Assembly (NCBI GenBank): GCA_902167325.1
Contig: LR632930.1
Location: 186,001-250,000, forward strand
Reading direction: 5' to 3'
Source: Chitinophaga pinensis
GTDB taxonomy: Bacteria; Bacteroidota; Bacteroidia; Chitinophagales; Chitinophagaceae
Length of the DNA: 64,000 nucleotides
Shown piece after piece: positions 36,122-45,900 of the stretch. Each line of letters opens with the position of its first letter. Positions within the stretch are counted from its first letter, which is position 1. A program made the position numbers and the translations under genes. Below the pieces are notes generated by a model, which did no database searches, had not been told where the DNA came from, and saw only the letters and a program-made list of their open reading frames with translations.

Positions 36122-37258
36122 ATGCAGAGAATTATAAAACATCTGCTGGCGGCCTGCATCTTTGCAGCCGCCAGCTTTTCCTCCCGGGCACAGGTCCCGA
36201 AGTTCAAGTGGAACGAATTGCCCGTGAATGGCCTGATGATGAGCGTACCGGCCAAACAGGATGTTGGCGTGTTCTGTGAGTTTATCCGGAACGCATTGCC
36301 GAAAGAAGGCGTCAATACACTCGCCATCCGTATTGAAACCATGTATCAATACAAATCACATCCGGAACTCGCAGAGAAAAATGCGTTGTCGGAAAGCGAG
36401 ATGAAGCAGATCGTGAAAGCATGTAAAGATGCAAAGATCAGGCTGATCCCCATGATGAACCTCCTGGCCCACCAATCCGAAGGTTCCGATATTGGCCTGC
36501 TGCTGAAAGCATATCCCCAGTTCGATGAATCGCCGGACCTGAACCCACCCAAACCATGGGTAAGCGGCGGTATGTATGATTTCTACAGCAAGAGCCTCTG
36601 CCCCCGCCACCCCGATCTGCTGAAAGTACTTTTCCCCATGATGGATGAGCTGGTGGAAGTATGCGAAGCAGATGCATTGCACGTTGGACTCGATGAAGTA
36701 TGGATCATCGGGTACGACAAATGCCCGCGCTGCGGCGGAGGCGATAAGTCAGCCATCTTCGCTGAATACGTCAATAAGCTGAATACCCATTTACAATCGA
36801 AAGGTGTGGAAATGTGGATGTGGAGCGACCGGCTCATCGATGGCAAAACTACCAACCTCCTCGCCTGGCAGGCCAGCATGAACGATACCCACCGAGCCAT
36901 CGATCATATTTCCAAAGACATTGTGATCTGCGACTGGAAATATGAAAGCGCCCCTCCCACACCGGGATACCTTGCACTGAAAGGATTCAATGTACTGGCC
37001 AGTCCATGTTCAAAAACCGACGTAGCGATTGATCAGCTCAACCAGGTACTCGCCATCCGCAAAGATGGTACCCGTGCAGAATGGGCACAACCTTTAGCAG
37101 AAAGGATGCAGGGCGTATTTGAAACGATGTGGTTCAATTCAAAAGAATTCATTGACGCTTACTACGGCCGTGGCGAATACCGCCAGCTGGCAAAAGATAA
37201 TGTGGAAACATTTAAAGCACTCTTCAAAGCTGTACGCGAAGCTGCGAAGAAAAAATAA
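36122..37258 (+). CDS. GH20-like beta-hexosaminidase domain protein
   Basis: 378 aa from the ATG at 36122. Signal peptide to about residue 23. The rest is a TIM barrel of the family 20 type: LHVGLDEVW holds the Asp191-Glu192 pair used in substrate-assisted cleavage of N-acetylhexosamines. VEMWMWSDRLIDG and LLAWQASMND fit later strands. A CPRC pair follows the catalytic strand (GYDKCPRCGGG). It lacks the usual extra N-terminal domain, so it is shorter than classical hexosaminidases. Last gene of the operon, 7 bases after the TIG/NHL gene, and the main clue that the locus takes up an N-acetylhexosamine-containing glycan. Confidence 0.85.
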   Translation: MQRIIKHLLAACIFAAASFSSRAQVPKFKWNELPVNGLMMSVPAKQDVGVFCEFIRNALPKEGVNTLAIRIETMYQYKSHPELAEKNALSESEMKQIVKACKDAKIRLIPMMNLLAHQSEGSDIGLLLKAYPQFDESPDLNPPKPWVSGGMYDFYSKSLCPRHPDLLKVLFPMMDELVEVCEADALHVGLDEVWIIGYDKCPRCGGGDKSAIFAEYVNKLNTHLQSKGVEMWMWSDRLIDGKTTNLLAWQASMNDTHRAIDHISKDIVICDWKYESAPPTPGYLALKGFNVLASPCSKTDVAIDQLNQVLAIRKDGTRAEWAQPLAERMQGVFETMWFNSKEFIDAYYGRGEYRQLAKDNVETFKALFKAVREAAKKK

Positions 37259-37289
37259 CCTGTCCTGTATCGAAAATCCCTCACCTGTG

Positions 37290-37324
37290 AAAGGGCTGTC
37301 TCACCACTATGAGATGGCCCTTTT
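37290..37324 (+). terminator. Terminator of the SusC/SusD/GH20 operon
   Basis: AAAGGGC/GGCCCTTT outer stem and TCTCA/TGAGA inner stem, followed by T-rich sequence, 32 bases after the stop. Confidence 0.75.
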
Positions 37325-37362
37325 CTTTTATCCGAACCGGCCATCCCCGTAATTTTTATCTC

Positions 37363-37378
37363 TAGGTAGCACTACCTA
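37363..37378. promoter_or_regulatory. Perfect 16-bp dyad, candidate operator
   Basis: TAGGTAG-CA-CTACCTA lies just before a -7 element (37401-37408), in the place where the -33 element would be. No TTTG is found there, so a regulator bound to this dyad might drive or block the promoter. Confidence 0.5.
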
Positions 37379-37400
37379 TAGGCAAAAATTTTCCGCGCTA

Positions 37401-37408
37401 TACCTTTG
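37401..37408 (+). promoter_or_regulatory. -7 element of the lipoprotein gene
   Basis: TACCTTTG matches TAnnTTTG, 25 bases before the ATG at 37433. The upstream TTTG is missing. Confidence 0.5.
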
Positions 37409-37432
37409 CGTCTATCAAAATTAACCCCAAAG

Positions 37433-38701
37433 ATGAAAAGGATAATTAGCGTATTCCTGCCGGCCCTGGTGCTGCTGGCAGCATGTAAAAAAGACCGGGA
37501 TAAACCGCAGGAGCCGGGAACGGAAATTCCTAAGGAAATTCCCAACAAGCCGGTAGCAAAACCGGTTGGTGAACCTATCGGCGCGTTGATCATTACAGAG
37601 GTTACACCTGCCGGAGCCACCATTGAGTCGGAAGATGGTTCCTTTAAAGTGAGGATACCTGTTGGTGCGGTTACCGAAAACATCGATATCGAACTGCAGG
37701 AAGTGCGGAATACCGCGCAGGGTGGTGTTGGCAGAAGCTTTCAGTTACTCCCCCACGGTAAGATCTTCGCAAAACCCGTTACCCTCGAGTTTTCCTATGC
37801 GGGTCACGAAAGTATGGTAAACATCCCCGAAGCTTTGGGTGTTGCCTGGCAGGACGAAAAAGATTTCTGGCGCCTAACGAAAGCGCCTGTCATCAATAAA
37901 GAGCAGAAAACAGTTTCCATCCAGACCGATCATTTCTCTAACTGGGCCTTGCTGCAATGGTTACAACTAAGCCCCACCGCCACTACCGTAAGAACCGGCG
38001 GAACTGCCAACCTCACCGTGCTGAGCTACATCCCGCTTGGTGGCGACGATCTGCTATCGCCCCTCGTACCTGCTGACGGGCAAGACGTTACACTGGGAGA
38101 AGGCCGTCCGCTGCCGGGCGTCTTTATCAAATCCTGGGCGGCAGGCGGCGTAGGGACCGTTAAAGGAAATGGCGGACAAGCCGTGTACACCGCTCCTGCC
38201 ACCGTTGCCAAACCGGAGATCGCCCATGTGACGGCTACGCTGAAAGACAGTAAGCACCAGCTGATGGTAGTAAGCACCATTACCGTAGTACCGGAAGGGA
38301 TCACCTTTAAACTGGACGGCGGAGAATGGGTAACCTTCCCGGCACACTCCGGTGCCAATGAAGAAGGCTTCGAAATGTCTGGCCATAAAGACGGGCGTTT
38401 TATCGCCCTTCAATGGCCCGGTGGAACAGGCGGCATGGCCTGGGACCGGGATCAGAAGGTAGCCATTGTATATGCCGATAGTCATAGCAAAAAGAACTAT
38501 GCCAGCATATACTACGATAAAGCGCTTGGTTTCTACATTCCGGCCGGGGGCTTCCTGCAGGTATCGGAACTGGGTGCCAAAGGCGAATATGTCAGCGGAA
38601 GCTTCAATATGACCGGCGGCGGTATCTTCTTCACCGATGATCAGGATCCGCTCGGCAAAGGAAGCATTCAGGGATACTTTTCATTAAAACATGATCTGTA
38701 A
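37433..38701 (+). CDS. Surface lipoprotein with ZU5-like domain
   Basis: 422 aa from the ATG at 37433. Lipoprotein signal (LVLLAAC, then KKDRDKPQEPG) and a Pro/Lys-rich spacer. Residues ~50-190 look like a ZU5-type beta domain (ATIESEDGSFKVRIPVGAVT, ...FYAGH-like strands, QTDHFSNWALLQW), often found in Bacteroidota surface lipoproteins. The rest is beta-rich without a known fold. It has its own promoter region and terminator, so it is not part of the glycan operon upstream, though it could share its setting. Function unknown. Confidence 0.7.
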   Translation: MKRIISVFLPALVLLAACKKDRDKPQEPGTEIPKEIPNKPVAKPVGEPIGALIITEVTPAGATIESEDGSFKVRIPVGAVTENIDIELQEVRNTAQGGVGRSFQLLPHGKIFAKPVTLEFSYAGHESMVNIPEALGVAWQDEKDFWRLTKAPVINKEQKTVSIQTDHFSNWALLQWLQLSPTATTVRTGGTANLTVLSYIPLGGDDLLSPLVPADGQDVTLGEGRPLPGVFIKSWAAGGVGTVKGNGGQAVYTAPATVAKPEIAHVTATLKDSKHQLMVVSTITVVPEGITFKLDGGEWVTFPAHSGANEEGFEMSGHKDGRFIALQWPGGTGGMAWDRDQKVAIVYADSHSKKNYASIYYDKALGFYIPAGGFLQVSELGAKGEYVSGSFNMTGGGIFFTDDQDPLGKGSIQGYFSLKHDL

Positions 38702-38703
38702 GA

Positions 38704-38858
38704 ATATTCATCCGCCCCAAAGCATATCATCCAGCCCCAAACATCCATATAACCCCAAAACGTTTTTACCCCTTTATCATCCAGGTAGCCCCGAAAATCC
38801 ATGTAACCTAACCCCTGACATCCATTGAAGTCCAATAAAATGGCCTTCAGCCCCAAAC
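38704..38858. repeat. Degenerate repeated stretch after the lipoprotein gene
   Basis: Imperfect copies of a motif like ATCCAnnTAgCCCCAAAA recur five or six times (near 38709, 38728, 38745, 38778, 38797, 38818). On the minus strand this gives a 62-codon frame with GYMD-type repeats that lacks any gene signal, so no gene is called. Confidence 0.45.
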
Positions 38859-38864
38859 TTTACC

Positions 38865-38895
38865 AGCCCGTTCTGCACCTTTCGCAGAACGGGCT
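38865..38895 (+). terminator. Strong terminator
   Basis: AGCCCGTTCTGC and GCAGAACGGGCT form a perfect 12-bp stem with a 7-base loop and a T run (TTTTTA). Confidence 0.85.
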
Positions 38896-38966
38896 TTTTA
38901 TGCCTATTTTAATCCCCCCGGGTAACATATTCAGACAGCCACCCGTTTTACATCAAATCCCTACAG

Positions 38967-39365
38967 ATGAAGCTTTTTTACTTTTGCCTTTTTTCCATCA
39001 TCCTGCTCTCTGCCTGCAAGAAAGACAAAGACGAGCCGCCGGAAGCTTTTCGCGGAAAGTATTTCGGGGAGTTTTATGTGGATAAGGGCGGGGTCAGTTA
39101 CAACCTCTCTAATGTGAGTTTCCGGTTCGATGGCTATAAGTACGATTTCGGCATATCGGATTTATTGGATTACCCGGCATATTCCCACCTCGGCAAAGAG
39201 TTTTTCCTCACGGCACCAGACAAGATCACTTTCAAATTACTGCTGCCCACGGCCCAGCAACTTAACCGCGAATATGTGTATACTGTTAAACCCGACTCAC
39301 TGATACTGATCAATACAATCAGTCCTACCGAACGGGAAATTTTCAGGCTGAAGCGGATAAGATAG
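38967..39365 (+). CDS. Small lipoprotein of unknown function
   Basis: 132 aa. Lipobox LLSAC (Cys17) followed by KKDKDEPPEAF, then a beta-rich part (RGKYFGEFYVDKGGVSYNLS, ...TFKLLLPTAQQLN) that suggests a small lipocalin-like or calycin barrel, though no family can be named. It lies between two terminators and is probably transcribed alone. Confidence 0.7.
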   Translation: MKLFYFCLFSIILLSACKKDKDEPPEAFRGKYFGEFYVDKGGVSYNLSNVSFRFDGYKYDFGISDLLDYPAYSHLGKEFFLTAPDKITFKLLLPTAQQLNREYVYTVKPDSLILINTISPTEREIFRLKRIR

Positions 39366-39391
39366 TTTCCCAACCCCATGAAAATACGTGC

Positions 39392-39414
39392 AAAGCTCCG
39401 TCAGACGGGGCTTT
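39392..39414 (+). terminator. Terminator after the small lipoprotein
   Basis: AAAGCtCCGT and ACGGgGCTTT pair with a single mismatch, followed by ACTTTTTTTT. Confidence 0.7.
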
Positions 39415-39458
39415 ACTTTTTTTTCCCTATTTTTACTCATTAGCCAACTAGTTACAAC

Positions 39459-41582
39459 ATGAGGATACCATCTTTTACCCGAAACCTGATAATAGCAGTG
39501 AGTATGACTACAGGAACCGCCTCCCTGGCGCAGGCGCCCGCAGAAACCAATCCGTTGATGCAGGCTTATAACACTTCCTTCAAAGTGCCGCCCTTTGCGG
39601 AAATTAAGGCGGAACATTTTATGCCCGCTTTCGAAGAAGGCATTAAACAGCAACAACAACGCATCGGTGCCATCACCATGCAGCGCAGTGTACCCGGGTT
39701 TGAAAATACCATAGCCGCCCTCGAAAAGAGCGGAGAGCTGCTCCGTAATGTGAGCGCGGTATTCTTCAATCTTACTTCCGCCAATACCAACCCCGATCTG
39801 GAAGGCATCTCCCGCCAGATCGCTCCTAAAATGGCGCAGAATAGCGACGACATCTACCTGAACCCCATGCTTTTCAGCCGGGTAAAATCAGTATATGAAA
39901 ACCGTGCAACACTTAAACTGAATCCGGAGCAACAACGCCTGCTCGAAAAGACCTATAAAGCATTTATTCGCAGCGGTGCCAACCTCGATGCAGCCAAACA
40001 ATCCCGCATGCGCGAGATCAACAAAGAATTGTCGCTCCTCACCGTCAAGTTCGGCCAGCACCTCCTTGCAGAAACAAACCAGTTCGAGCTGATCGTAGAC
40101 AAAGAAGCAGACCTGGCAGGGCTTCCCAATTCCGTTAAAACCGCCGCTGCTATCAGCGCGAAGGAAGCTGGTAAAGAAGGCAAATGGCGCTTCACGCTGC
40201 ACAATTCAAGTGTGATGCCTTTCCTCCAATATTCCGCCAACCGCCCCCTTCGCGAGAAAATATACAAAGCATACATCAACCGCTGTAACAATAACGACGA
40301 GCGCGATAACAAAGAGATTGTGGCACAGCTGGCCAGCCTGCGTGCAGAAAAAGCCGGCATGCTCGGGTATACTTCCCATGCAGATTTTGTATTGGAAGAG
40401 AACATGGCCAAAACACCTGCACAGGCCAACGAACTCCTGAACCGCCTCTGGAACGCAGCACTGCCTGTAGCCCAAAACGAAGCCGCAGAAATGCAGAAAG
40501 TAATGGATCGTGAAGGCAAAGGTGATAAACTCGAAGCGTGGGACTGGTCCTATTATGCAGACAAAGTACGCAAGGAAAAATATAACTACGACGCAGAAGA
40601 GCTTCGCCCCTACTTCCAGCTGGAGAACGTGCGCGAAGGGATCTTCGCAGTTGCGAAAAAACTCTATGGCATTTCTTTCTCCCCACTGAAAGATATTCCT
40701 GTTTACCAGGAAGATGTGGTGGCTTATGAAGTGAAAGAGTCCAATGGCCAGCACATTGGTGTAATCTTCATGGACTTCTTCCCACGCGGCTCCAAGCGCG
40801 GCGGTGCATGGATGACCTCCTACCGCAAACAGGCCACCGAAAAAGGGAAGCGCATTGCCCCGGTAGTTTCTATCGTATGCAATTTCACCAAACCCACCGG
40901 CGACCAGCCCGCACTGCTCACTCCGGATGAAGTGGAAACCTTCTTCCACGAATTCGGTCACGCATTGCATGGCCTGCTGTCGAACGTACAATATGAAAGC
41001 CTGAGCGGTACTTCCGTACCCCGCGATTTCGTAGAGTTGCCTTCGCAGATCATGGAACATTGGGCATTTGAGCCTGAAGTGCTGAAGATGTATGCCAAAC
41101 ATTACAAAACCGGCGAACAGCTGCCCCAGGCGCTGGTAAAGAAAATGGACGACGCTTCTAAATTCAACCAGGGCTTCGTGACCGTGGAATACCTCGCCGC
41201 CTCTCTGCTGGATATGCAATATCATACGCTGGCTCCCGGCGTTAAAGTAGACCCGCTCACCTTCGAAAAGCAGCAAATGGACAAACTGGGCCTTATCCCC
41301 CAGATCGCACCCCGCTACCGCAGCACCTACTTCCAGCATATTTTCGCCGGCGGATACTCAGCTGGTTACTATAGCTACATATGGTCTGAAGTACTCGACA
41401 GCGATGCATTCGCCGCGTTCAAGGAAACCGGCAATATTTTCGATCCGGCCACTGCAGAATCGTTCCGCAAAAATGTACTGGAAAAAGGTGGCACCGCCGA
41501 GCCGATGGACTTATACAAAGCCTTCCGCATGCGCGCACCTGAAGTGAAATTCCTCCTGAAAAACAGGGGACTGGAGAATTAG
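39459..41582 (+). CDS. dcp: M3-family metallopeptidase (peptidyl-dipeptidase Dcp)
   Basis: 707 aa zinc peptidase that removes C-terminal dipeptides from short peptides. The zinc site HEFGH (His497-Glu498-x-x-His501) is in TFFHEFGHALHGLLS, followed by the usual downstream helix with the third ligand (FVELPSQIMEHWAFE). The N-terminal helical domain (PPFAEIKAEHFMPAFEEGIK) and the end KFLLKNRGL are typical of Dcp. A signal peptide (MRIPSFTRNLIIAVSMTTGT, then ASLAQAPAE) suggests a periplasmic enzyme, as is common in Bacteroidota. Single gene with a hairpin after it. Confidence 0.96.
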   Translation: MRIPSFTRNLIIAVSMTTGTASLAQAPAETNPLMQAYNTSFKVPPFAEIKAEHFMPAFEEGIKQQQQRIGAITMQRSVPGFENTIAALEKSGELLRNVSAVFFNLTSANTNPDLEGISRQIAPKMAQNSDDIYLNPMLFSRVKSVYENRATLKLNPEQQRLLEKTYKAFIRSGANLDAAKQSRMREINKELSLLTVKFGQHLLAETNQFELIVDKEADLAGLPNSVKTAAAISAKEAGKEGKWRFTLHNSSVMPFLQYSANRPLREKIYKAYINRCNNNDERDNKEIVAQLASLRAEKAGMLGYTSHADFVLEENMAKTPAQANELLNRLWNAALPVAQNEAAEMQKVMDREGKGDKLEAWDWSYYADKVRKEKYNYDAEELRPYFQLENVREGIFAVAKKLYGISFSPLKDIPVYQEDVVAYEVKESNGQHIGVIFMDFFPRGSKRGGAWMTSYRKQATEKGKRIAPVVSIVCNFTKPTGDQPALLTPDEVETFFHEFGHALHGLLSNVQYESLSGTSVPRDFVELPSQIMEHWAFEPEVLKMYAKHYKTGEQLPQALVKKMDDASKFNQGFVTVEYLAASLLDMQYHTLAPGVKVDPLTFEKQQMDKLGLIPQIAPRYRSTYFQHIFAGGYSAGYYSYIWSEVLDSDAFAAFKETGNIFDPATAESFRKNVLEKGGTAEPMDLYKAFRMRAPEVKFLLKNRGLEN

Positions 41583-41603
41583 TATTTTAACCGATAAAAC
41601 ATA

Positions 41604-41630
41604 GCAAAGGCCGGGGTTTCCGGCCTTTGC
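41604..41630 (+). terminator. Hairpin after dcp
   Basis: GCAAAGGCCGG and CCGGCCTTTGC form a perfect 11-bp stem, loop GGTTT, 21 bases after the stop. The T run is short. Confidence 0.7.
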
Positions 41631-41670
41631 CGTTTAATCTGCCCTGTTAGGCGTTATCTGTACTTTTTGC

Positions 41671-41678
41671 TACATTTG
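41671..41678 (+). promoter_or_regulatory. -7 element of the lone response regulator gene
   Basis: TACATTTG matches TAnnTTTG, 28 bases before the ATG at 41706; no upstream TTTG at the right distance. Confidence 0.45.
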
Positions 41679-41705
41679 CTATGACACAGACAAAAACCCT
41701 CCTGG

Positions 41706-42092
41706 ATGAAGCAAACTATTAGCTGCCTTTTGATTGATGATGACCGAGATGATCAGGAGATCTTTAAACTCGCCTTACAGGATGTAAACGAAAACGTGCT
41801 TTTCCGCGCTGCAGATGATGGTGTGGAAGGCCTGGCCCTCCTCCAGTCCGAAGAGCAATTCCGTCCCAATTTCATTTTCCTTGACCTGAATATGCCCCGG
41901 ATGACGGGTAAAGATTGCCTCGCAGCTATCAGGCAGCACCCCACGCTTTCCGGTATCCCCGTAGTTATTTACTCCACCTCTTCCGACCCTAAAGACATTC
42001 AGGATACCCAGGCCCTCGGTGCAACAGATTATGTTGTAAAGCAATACAGTATCACTTCACTGAAGGAAATTCTCCGCCGTTTCTTTAATTAA
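41706..42092 (+). CDS. Single-domain response regulator (RcpA-like)
   Basis: 128 aa receiver only: LLIDDDRDDQE acidic cluster, phospho-acceptor Asp in IFLDLNMPRMTG, Ser/Thr position in VVIYSTSS, Lys in DYVVKQYS. The pattern DDDRDDQEIF is typical of the RcpA/phytochrome-partner group. No output domain. It is convergent with cheR and overlaps its end by 8 bases. It is a likely phosphate acceptor of the kinases encoded at 42.9-48.1 kb. Confidence 0.92.
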   Translation: MKQTISCLLIDDDRDDQEIFKLALQDVNENVLFRAADDGVEGLALLQSEEQFRPNFIFLDLNMPRMTGKDCLAAIRQHPTLSGIPVVIYSTSSDPKDIQDTQALGATDYVVKQYSITSLKEILRRFFN

Positions 42093-42909
42093 GCTTTTTC
42101 CATATACGCATCCGTTCCGGTAATTGCCGGTAACGTGGTGCAATAGGCGAATATCGCAGGCTTTCTTTCACACCCAGTGCAAGGAAACCGCCTGTTTCAA
42201 GGCTGTCGTCGAATAATTGAAGCGCTTTGTTCTGCAAATGCCGGTCGAAATAGATCAGCACATTACGGCAAAGGATCAGCTGAAATTCATTGAACGACCT
42301 GTCTGTAGCCAGGTTGTGTGGAGAAATTACCATCCTGCGCAGGAGGTCGCCCCCAAACTTAGCAAAGTCGTATTTGGCGGTGTAATACTGGCTGAAATCC
42401 TGCATACCTCCCGATTTGATATAATTCTCCGAATACTGTTTCATGAAACGCAGCGGAAAGATGCCGCTGCGGAGGCTTTCCAGCACCGTAGGGTTTATAT
42501 CTGTTGCATATAGGAGCGACCGGTTCAGCAACCCCGCTTCCTTCAGCAGGATGGCCATGCTGTACACCTCTTCCCCTGTAGAACAGCCTGCATGCCAGAT
42601 GCGGATCAGCGGAGCCTGTGCAATAACAGGCAGCACATCTTTCCGGAGCAACTGGTAAAAGCCCGGGTCGCGGAACATCTCTGTCACATTCACCGTTACC
42701 TCTTCCACGAAATGCCGGAAATACGTTTCGTCTTCCAGCACCTTCAACCGAAACGCTTCGAGACTCCCGAAACGGTCGAGCGCCACCAGCCTTCCAATAC
42801 GCCTCCTTAGCGAAAGGCGTGCATAATTGACGAAATTATATCCGTGAATTTCGAATACATCGTTGAGGAACCCGTTCAGCCAATCATCATTCATGTCCGC
42901 ATGCTGCAT
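42085..42909 (-). CDS. cheR: CheR-type protein-glutamate methyltransferase
   Basis: 274 aa. The N-terminal helical domain (YNFVNYARLSLRRRIGRLVA) and SAM-binding core (IRIWHAGCSTGEEVYSMAIL, YATDINPTVLESLRSGIF, FQLILCRNVLIYFD) are clear. Classical CheR methylates chemoreceptors; no receptor or cheB is seen here. Bacteroidota CheR genes beside large hybrid kinases are usually part of non-chemotaxis sensory clusters. An inner ATG (MNDDWLN) five codons on is equally possible as start. It follows the hybrid kinase gene by 9 bases and is probably the third gene of that operon. Confidence 0.92.
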   Translation of the reverse strand: MQHADMNDDWLNGFLNDVFEIHGYNFVNYARLSLRRRIGRLVALDRFGSLEAFRLKVLEDETYFRHFVEEVTVNVTEMFRDPGFYQLLRKDVLPVIAQAPLIRIWHAGCSTGEEVYSMAILLKEAGLLNRSLLYATDINPTVLESLRSGIFPLRFMKQYSENYIKSGGMQDFSQYYTAKYDFAKFGGDLLRRMVISPHNLATDRSFNEFQLILCRNVLIYFDRHLQNKALQLFDDSLETGGFLALGVKESLRYSPIAPRYRQLPERMRIWKKLN

Positions 42910-42918
42910 AATTCTGCT

Positions 42919-45900
42919 TTACTTTCCTGCATCATATAGCCAAACGCGCAGGAGGGATAACAATTGATCAATATCCACCGGTTTACTGATATAGTCAGAT
43001 GCTCCGGCAGCAATACATTTTTCACGATCGCCTTTCATGGCTTTGGCCGTTACCGCAATCACGGGTAAATGCTTTGTAGCAGGGTTTGCTTTGATCCTGC
43101 GGGTTGATTCGTATCCGTCCATTTCAGGCATCATCATATCCATCAACACGATATCAATTTCTGTATGCTGTGCCAGCTGCTCCAGCGCTTCGCTGCCATC
43201 GGTCGCGGAAATCACTTTCATACCAAAGCTTTCAAGCGCACGGGTAAGGGAGAATATGTTGCGCACATCATCGTCGGCCAGCAGGATGTTTTTGCCTTTC
43301 AGCACTTCCGCCAGGCGTCCCAGCCCGTTACCCGGGCGCTCAATCTCCTTCTTCTCTCCTTCCACCAGATGCAGGAACAACGATACCTCATCCATTATAC
43401 GCTGATAGGAATTAGCCACTTTTACCACTACCGAATCCGCATAGCTACGGATCTTCGATTCCTCTTCACGGCTGAGGTTCTTTCCCGTAAATACAATGAT
43501 GGGAACATTCTCTAATCCCGGCTTCTCTTTCACGCTCTCCAGGGTTTCGTAAGATTTAGCATGTGATACACCCATGTCGAGGATTACGCAGTTCACTTCC
43601 TTCTTCTGCAGTGATTCGAGACTCCCGTTAATAGTATCCCGGATTTCAGTATTGACTTTATAGTTTTCGAGGTAATAAGCGAGTGCTTTCGCATGTTGCA
43701 GATTCTCCTCCACAATCAGCACCTTACGGGGGTTCTGATGGAGCATGAACTCGATCTTCCGGAAGATGTCATCCATCTTCTCGATGGTCAGCGGCTTATC
43801 CATGAAGTCTACCGCACCTTTGGAAAGGCTCTTGAATTTGCCCTGGAAAGAAGACATAAAATGAACAGGAATGTGGCGGACTGTTGCACTGTTCTTGATG
43901 TCTTCCATCACTTCCCAGCCATCTTTAACTGGCAGTTGAATATCCAGCAGGATGCCGGCCGGAATATATTGTTCTGCCAGTGGCAGTGCTTCATCACCAC
44001 GTACCGTCACAATGCCTTTGTACCCTTTACTACGGGTGAACTCCAGCAGCGACCGTGCGAAGTTGAGATCGTCTTCCACGATGAGGATAGACCTGTCTCC
44101 GGGAACGATACCTGCCCGGTCGTCTTCCACTGTTCCAACTGGAATAGCGTCACTCACAAACCGCTGGCGGTACACACTTCTTTCTTTCACAGGCATCAGT
44201 TCTGAGGCAGACATTTTCTCTACCTTCCCTATCCCTGAAGCAACAGGCAGCAGTACGGTGAATTCACTTCCCTTCCCCTGTTCACTATTCAACCGTATTT
44301 CACCACCAAGGAGCCGCGCCAGTTCCCTGCTGATAGAGAGTCCCAGGCCCGTACCGCCAAACCGGCGGCGGGTAGAACCATCTTCCTGCCGGAAGGCTTC
44401 GAATACCACTTCCAGTTTATCCGGAGAAATACCGATACCGGTATCCCGTACGCAGAATGCAATGGTATTGGCATAGTCATCCGGCCGGTAAGCGCGGAGG
44501 GTAACGGTTCCTGCATTGGTAAATTTAATAGCGTTGCTGAGTAGGTTCCGGAGTATCTGGTCCAGGCGCTGCCGGTCTGTTTCGAATACACCCTGTACAT
44601 TCTCCGCGATCTCAGTTTCGAATGCCACTCCCTTTTCGCGCGCCAGCGGCTCAAAGAGGCCCCGCATATCTCTTACCACTTCTTCCACACCGGCTTCCGT
44701 ATAAACAAGGTCCATTTTCCCGGCTTCTATCTTAGAAAGGTCGAGTATCTCATCAATCAGCATCAACAGGCCTTTTCCTGAGTTCTGGATCACTCGGGCG
44801 TACTCAATCTGTTCTTCGGAAAGGTTCCGCTCATTATTCTCTACCATCAGCCGCGACAGCAGCAGGATGGAGTTCAGCGGTGTACGCAGCTCGTGCGACA
44901 TATTCGCGAGGAATTCCGATTTATACTTTGTGCTTTGTGCGAGTTCTTCTGCCTTCCGCTGGATCTCCCGGTTGGTATCTTTCACGATGCGGTTGGTTTC
45001 CTCCAGCAGCCGTGCCCGCTCTTCCAGTTCGGAATTCACATCCACCAGTTCTTCCTGCTGGGCACGAAGCTCCTCTTCCGAAGCCTGCAACTTCTCCGTT
45101 TGCGCTTCCAGTTCACTGTTGGCGTTTTCCAGTTCACTGTGCTGTGCCTGTAATTCTTCGGCCTGACTTTGTGTTTCTTCCAGCAATTCCTGGAGGCGCT
45201 TTCGGTTCTCGAGGATATGGATAACAGTACCAATGTTCAGTACCGACGATTCGAGAAATGCTTTTTCGTTATCATTGAAATGGCGGAGAGATGATAGTTC
45301 CAATACCCCCATCACTTTCCGTTCGTGAAATAACGGCACTGCGATAATAGTTTTTGGCTGAATGGTCCCGCAGCTAACCTGCATGCGAAGCAGTCCCTCC
45401 GGAACATCTTCCAGTACAATGGTTTTACGGCTGGCCACACATTGGCCTGCGAGTCCTTCACCGAATGCAAGCACTTCTTCCAGTTGATCTTTCTCCGCCG
45501 CATACCTGCCATATAGCCGCAGCCGCGTTCCTTCTTCCATGATGTATACCGCACCGGTGTTGCCATTAGTATAAGGCACTACAAAGTCCAGCACACGCTG
45601 CGCCAGTTCCTCCAGCTCATATTCACCGATCATATTATCGTTCAGTGCCGCCACACCGGTTTGCAGCCATTCCCGTGAAGACAGATCTGTAAACGACTTC
45701 TCAAGGGCTGCCGCCATCCGGTTCAGGGAAACTGTCAGCTGCCCCAGTCCATCGTCCGCATCATCGGTAATACGTGCCGTGTAATCGCCTTCAGAAATAC
45801 TGGACGCCACTTCCTGCGTCATCCGGATGCGGTTGGTAATGTCCGCATCCTTTTGTTCCAGCGCCTGCTGTAAAGCATTGCGTTGTTTATAATCACCATT

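Noticed and set aside
38668..38856. 62-codon minus-strand frame with GYMD repeats
   Set aside because: The repeats come from a degenerate DNA repeat; no promoter and it overlaps the end of the lipoprotein gene.
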